From: Actinomycetota bacterium
GTDB taxonomy: Bacteria; Actinomycetota; Coriobacteriia; Coriobacteriales; RUG844
Assembly (NCBI GenBank): GCA_013335845.1
Contig: JAAXUU010000094.1
Location: 1 to 6,266 of the forward strand
Direction of reading: 5' to 3'
DNA length: 6,266 nt
A model generated the notes under the pieces. The model worked only from the letters and a program-made list of their open reading frames with translations. It did not search any database and was not told the DNA's origin. Shown here piece after piece: positions 4,758-6,266 of this stretch (position 1 is the stretch's first letter; the number at the start of each line of letters is the position of its first letter). Made by a program: the position numbers and the translations under genes.

Positions 4758-5561
4758 GTGAAATCCACCCAATACACCGAAGAGACACTCGACCACTTTC
4801 GCAACCCTCGCAACGTCGGAACCTTGGAAGGAGACGATGTCGCGATCGGACGTGTCGGCAACCCGGTCTGCGGCGACCTTATGGAGATGTACCTCCGCAT
4901 TGCAGATGACCGCATCGTAGATATAAAGTTCCAGACCTTCGGTTGCGGTTCCGCGGTTGCAACCTCATCCATGACGACGGAACTCGTGAAAGGCATGACA
5001 CTCGACGAAGCAATGGAAGTCACACGTTCAGATGTCGCCGATGCCCTTGGCGGTCTCCCCCCGATAAAGATGCACTGCTCGAACCTCGCGGCCGACGCTC
5101 TCCATGATGCGATCAAGAATTGGCGTGCCGGTATAAAACTCGAGCCTCTCGCAGCAGAGGATACATCAGCTGATCATCCGACATGTGCCGTGCCCCTTGC
5201 GACAACGATAGACAATGCGGATGATTATCTCGGGCGTGGACTCTATAAGAAGGTTGAGGACATCAACGAACTCACCGACAAACGCACGCTCGTGCTCGAT
5301 CGTGGTGACGCAACGGCATCTCTCGCGATCGAACTCACGAAGGTAACTCCACGCGTGATCTTCCTCACTGAGCTCGACACACTCGGCTTATCTCCGGAAC
5401 TGGCCACCGCTATCAAACGATCCGATGTGAAAGTCCTCTACCAGTCGCGACTGGTTTCCGTCGGGGGCGAAGGCGAAATCGAGAAGGTGCGTATATTCGA
5501 CCTCGATGAGGAGAACGAATACGACCTATTCGTTGACGCTGTCGTCCTACTCGAGAAGTGA
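4758..5561 (+). CDS. iscU: IscU/NifU Fe-S scaffold fused to a degenerate thioredoxin-reductase-like NAD(P)-binding domain
   Basis: 267 aa, GTG start. Residues 1-127 form an IscU/NifU N-terminal scaffold: Tyr-x-x-x-x-Leu-Asp-His-Phe-Arg-Asn-Pro-Arg-Asn, NPVCGD with C38 and D40, FGCGSA with C63, and LPPIKMHCS (100-108) with H106 and C107. These are the cluster-binding residues of IscU plus a match to the HscA-recognised LPPVK motif. Residues 128-154 are a linker with one Cys (C143). Residues 155-267 resemble the central pyridine-nucleotide domain of thioredoxin reductase/AhpF. YLGRGLY (157-163) matches the segment just before the redox CxxC, RTLVLDRGDATASLAIELTK (176-195) matches the Rossmann strand and helix, and the later strands end in Asp-Ala-Val-Val. 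The CxxC, the GxGxxG glycines and the basic NADPH residues are missing, and no FAD domain is present. This is not the usual NifU layout (no [2Fe-2S] domain, no Nfu domain). The N-terminal assignment is firm; the C-terminal one rests on my alignment by eye. Confidence 0.88.
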   Translation: MKSTQYTEETLDHFRNPRNVGTLEGDDVAIGRVGNPVCGDLMEMYLRIADDRIVDIKFQTFGCGSAVATSSMTTELVKGMTLDEAMEVTRSDVADALGGLPPIKMHCSNLAADALHDAIKNWRAGIKLEPLAAEDTSADHPTCAVPLATTIDNADDYLGRGLYKKVEDINELTDKRTLVLDRGDATASLAIELTKVTPRVIFLTELDTLGLSPELATAIKRSDVKVLYQSRLVSVGGEGEIEKVRIFDLDEENEYDLFVDAVVLLEK

Positions 5562-5570
5562 AGGCGCGCA

Positions 5571-5984
5571 TTACGGACTGATGTGAAGATTCCCGCATGT
5601 CAAACAAGCGTCGCGGTGCACACTCAAATAGTCCTTACATGTCGGGCATGTCCAGCGTTCCTTTTGCTCCTGCAAAAATGCAGCCATACCGGAGTTCTTT
5701 ATGCTCTCTAAATTTTCCAGCATGCTCATGTGATACTTCGTTCGGTATCGTTTATCGAGTTGCTTTAGTCTCTTACAGGGGTACTTTTCGCACTCATAAC
5801 AAAAGCCCGATTCGTTGCTCGTAATCGTAGGACAATTCCTGATGATGCATCGAAGGCAAGACGGCATCTTCGATGCGTCATATCCATGGCATCCTTTGCA
5901 TCGCCGTTTTTCTCGCTGGTATGCCATGCAGAGTCTGCAATTCATCCCGCAAGGAGCAATGAGTTCGACTTCCGTTCCATCCAT
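5571..5984 (-). CDS. DUF3795-family Cys-rich protein with C-terminal zinc ribbon
   Basis: A 137-aa soluble protein with 15 cysteines. The N-terminal half has Ala-Pro-Cys-Gly-Met-Asn-Cys-x2-Cys (C12, C16, C19), then C29-x2-C32-x-Gly, C43-x2-C46, Asn-C51-Pro, and the GFCYECEKYPCKRLKQLDKRY block (C62, C65, C70). This is the pattern I associate with DUF3795, a family of unknown function common in anaerobes. A Lys/Arg-rich helix follows. The C-terminus holds a classic four-Cys ribbon, C113-x2-C116 and C127-x2-C130, likely binding zinc. GAGGAGT eight bases before the ATG supports the start. Its stop is only 9 bp from the stop of the convergent IscU fusion gene, with no terminator hairpin visible between them, so read-through or antisense overlap of transcripts is likely. 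It follows the YyaL-like gene after 35 bp on the same strand and may share its transcript. No function can be assigned. Confidence 0.8.
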   Translation of the reverse strand: MDGTEVELIAPCGMNCRLCMAYQREKRRCKGCHGYDASKMPSCLRCIIRNCPTITSNESGFCYECEKYPCKRLKQLDKRYRTKYHMSMLENLESIKNSGMAAFLQEQKERWTCPTCKDYLSVHRDACLTCGNLHISP

Positions 5985-6019
5985 GTAGCATCACTCCTCA
6001 GCGTGCCAAACAACAAAAA

Positions 6020-6266
6020 TCACACGTGTGTTATACCTGCATCGATAAGCGTTTCCAAGTCACGCGGGTCTGTAACCGGGCGTTCGCATGAGAACGCCCG
6101 GCAAACATAGGCAGTCGCATGGCCATCAAGCATCTCGCGCTCGGCGAGAAGAGGGATATCCGTACCCTTTCCATCTTCACTCGCCGCGACGATTAGATTC
6201 GGGCGGTAGCTTTTGTGCACTACATCAAGTAGTGCATCGCGCTCAGATCCGCTTCCGATGATGGCA
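6020..6266 (-). CDS. yyaL: YyaL-type DUF255 thioredoxin-domain protein, C-terminal fragment (gene continues past right edge)
   Basis: The minus-strand frame is open to the right edge, so only about the last 82 residues are visible. They match the C-terminal end of YyaL/DUF255 proteins: an Ala-Ile-Ile-Gly strand, an acidic Ala-Leu-Leu-Asp-Val-Val helix, a Tyr-Arg-Pro-Asn-Leu-Ile-Val strand, and the family tail AYVCRAFSCERPVTDP. The full protein normally has an N-terminal thioredoxin-like domain followed by a six-hairpin-glycosidase-like region, with an uncertain cellular role. A GTG at 6220 could be read as a start but would remove conserved residues, so it is internal. The DUF3795 gene follows after 35 bp. 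The conserved tail coincides with a perfect 10-bp hairpin in the DNA. Confidence 0.8.
   Translation of the reverse strand, partial: AIIGSGSERDALLDVVHKSYRPNLIVAASEDGKGTDIPLLAEREMLDGHATAYVCRAFSCERPVTDPRDLETLIDAGITHV
6076..6101. repeat. Perfect 10-bp inverted repeat (hairpin) inside the yyaL-like coding end
   Basis: CCGGGCGTTC (6076-6085) and GAACGCCCGG (6092-6101) are exact reverse complements around a six-base loop, GCATGA. The stem is GC-rich and very stable. It codes for the conserved Cys-Arg-Ala-Phe-Ser-Cys-Glu-Arg-Pro segment on the minus strand, and no T-run follows on either strand, so it is not an intrinsic terminator. Confidence 0.8.

Noticed and set aside
1..6266. CRISPR arrays, insertion sequences, phage genes or integration sites
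   Set aside because: No regularly spaced repeats, transposase or integrase motifs or flanking terminal repeats were seen.

Overview
The window reads as a chromosomal stretch from an anaerobic bacterium of moderate GC content (about half, estimated by eye) with strong purine-rich ribosome binding sites. An actinobacterial, Coriobacteriia-like anaerobe would fit, as would other strict anaerobes, but there is no rRNA or other decisive marker. The anaerobic flavour comes from a Thermotoga-type single-cluster [4Fe-4S] ferredoxin, a DUF2769 Cys-rich protein, and an IscS/IscU pair of the kind I recall from Archaeoglobus fulgidus.

Layout: (1) 2-373 (+) is the 3' end of an unrecognised membrane protein, followed by a weak terminator-like hairpin and a 13-bp tandem repeat. 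(2) On the minus strand, 2614 down to 481, lies a three-gene redox operon: a 62-aa ferredoxin, a 68-aa DUF2769 protein, and a 547-aa FAD-dependent dehydrogenase of the 3-ketosteroid delta1-dehydrogenase/fumarate reductase superfamily. (3) A 340-bp divergent intergenic region (2615-2954) holds a perfect 16-bp palindrome, a long inverted repeat, and an extended -10 promoter flanked by direct repeats. (4) On the plus strand, 2955-5561, is a tight four-gene sulfur/Fe-S operon (gaps of 9-14 bp): TusA-like, DsrE-like, IscS-like, and an IscU-like protein with an extra C-terminal domain. (5) Converging from the right on the minus strand are a DUF3795 Cys-rich protein and the C-terminal end of a YyaL-type (DUF255) thioredoxin-domain protein cut by the window edge.

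The main discovery is in the sulfur operon. The cysteine desulfurase homologue keeps the catalytic-loop Cys (C325) but has Asp202 where the PLP-binding Lys should be, Asn201 in place of the adjacent His, Ala179 in place of the PLP-contacting Gln, and Ser-Ser in place of the Asn-Asn before Glu-Ile-Gly-Thr. It therefore looks unable to perform classical PLP chemistry on cysteine. The next gene is an intact IscU scaffold (C38, D40, C63, H106, C107, LPPIK) fused to a domain that resembles the pyridine-nucleotide-binding domain of thioredoxin reductase but lacks its CxxC, its GxGxxG glycines and its NADPH-binding basic residues. Two sulfur carriers (TusA, DsrE) precede them. I infer a Fe-S assembly module in which sulfur arrives as sulfide or carrier-bound persulfide, with the IscS-like protein acting as a PLP-free partner of the scaffold rather than as a desulfurase. 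The divergent redox operon may share regulation with it through the intergenic palindrome.
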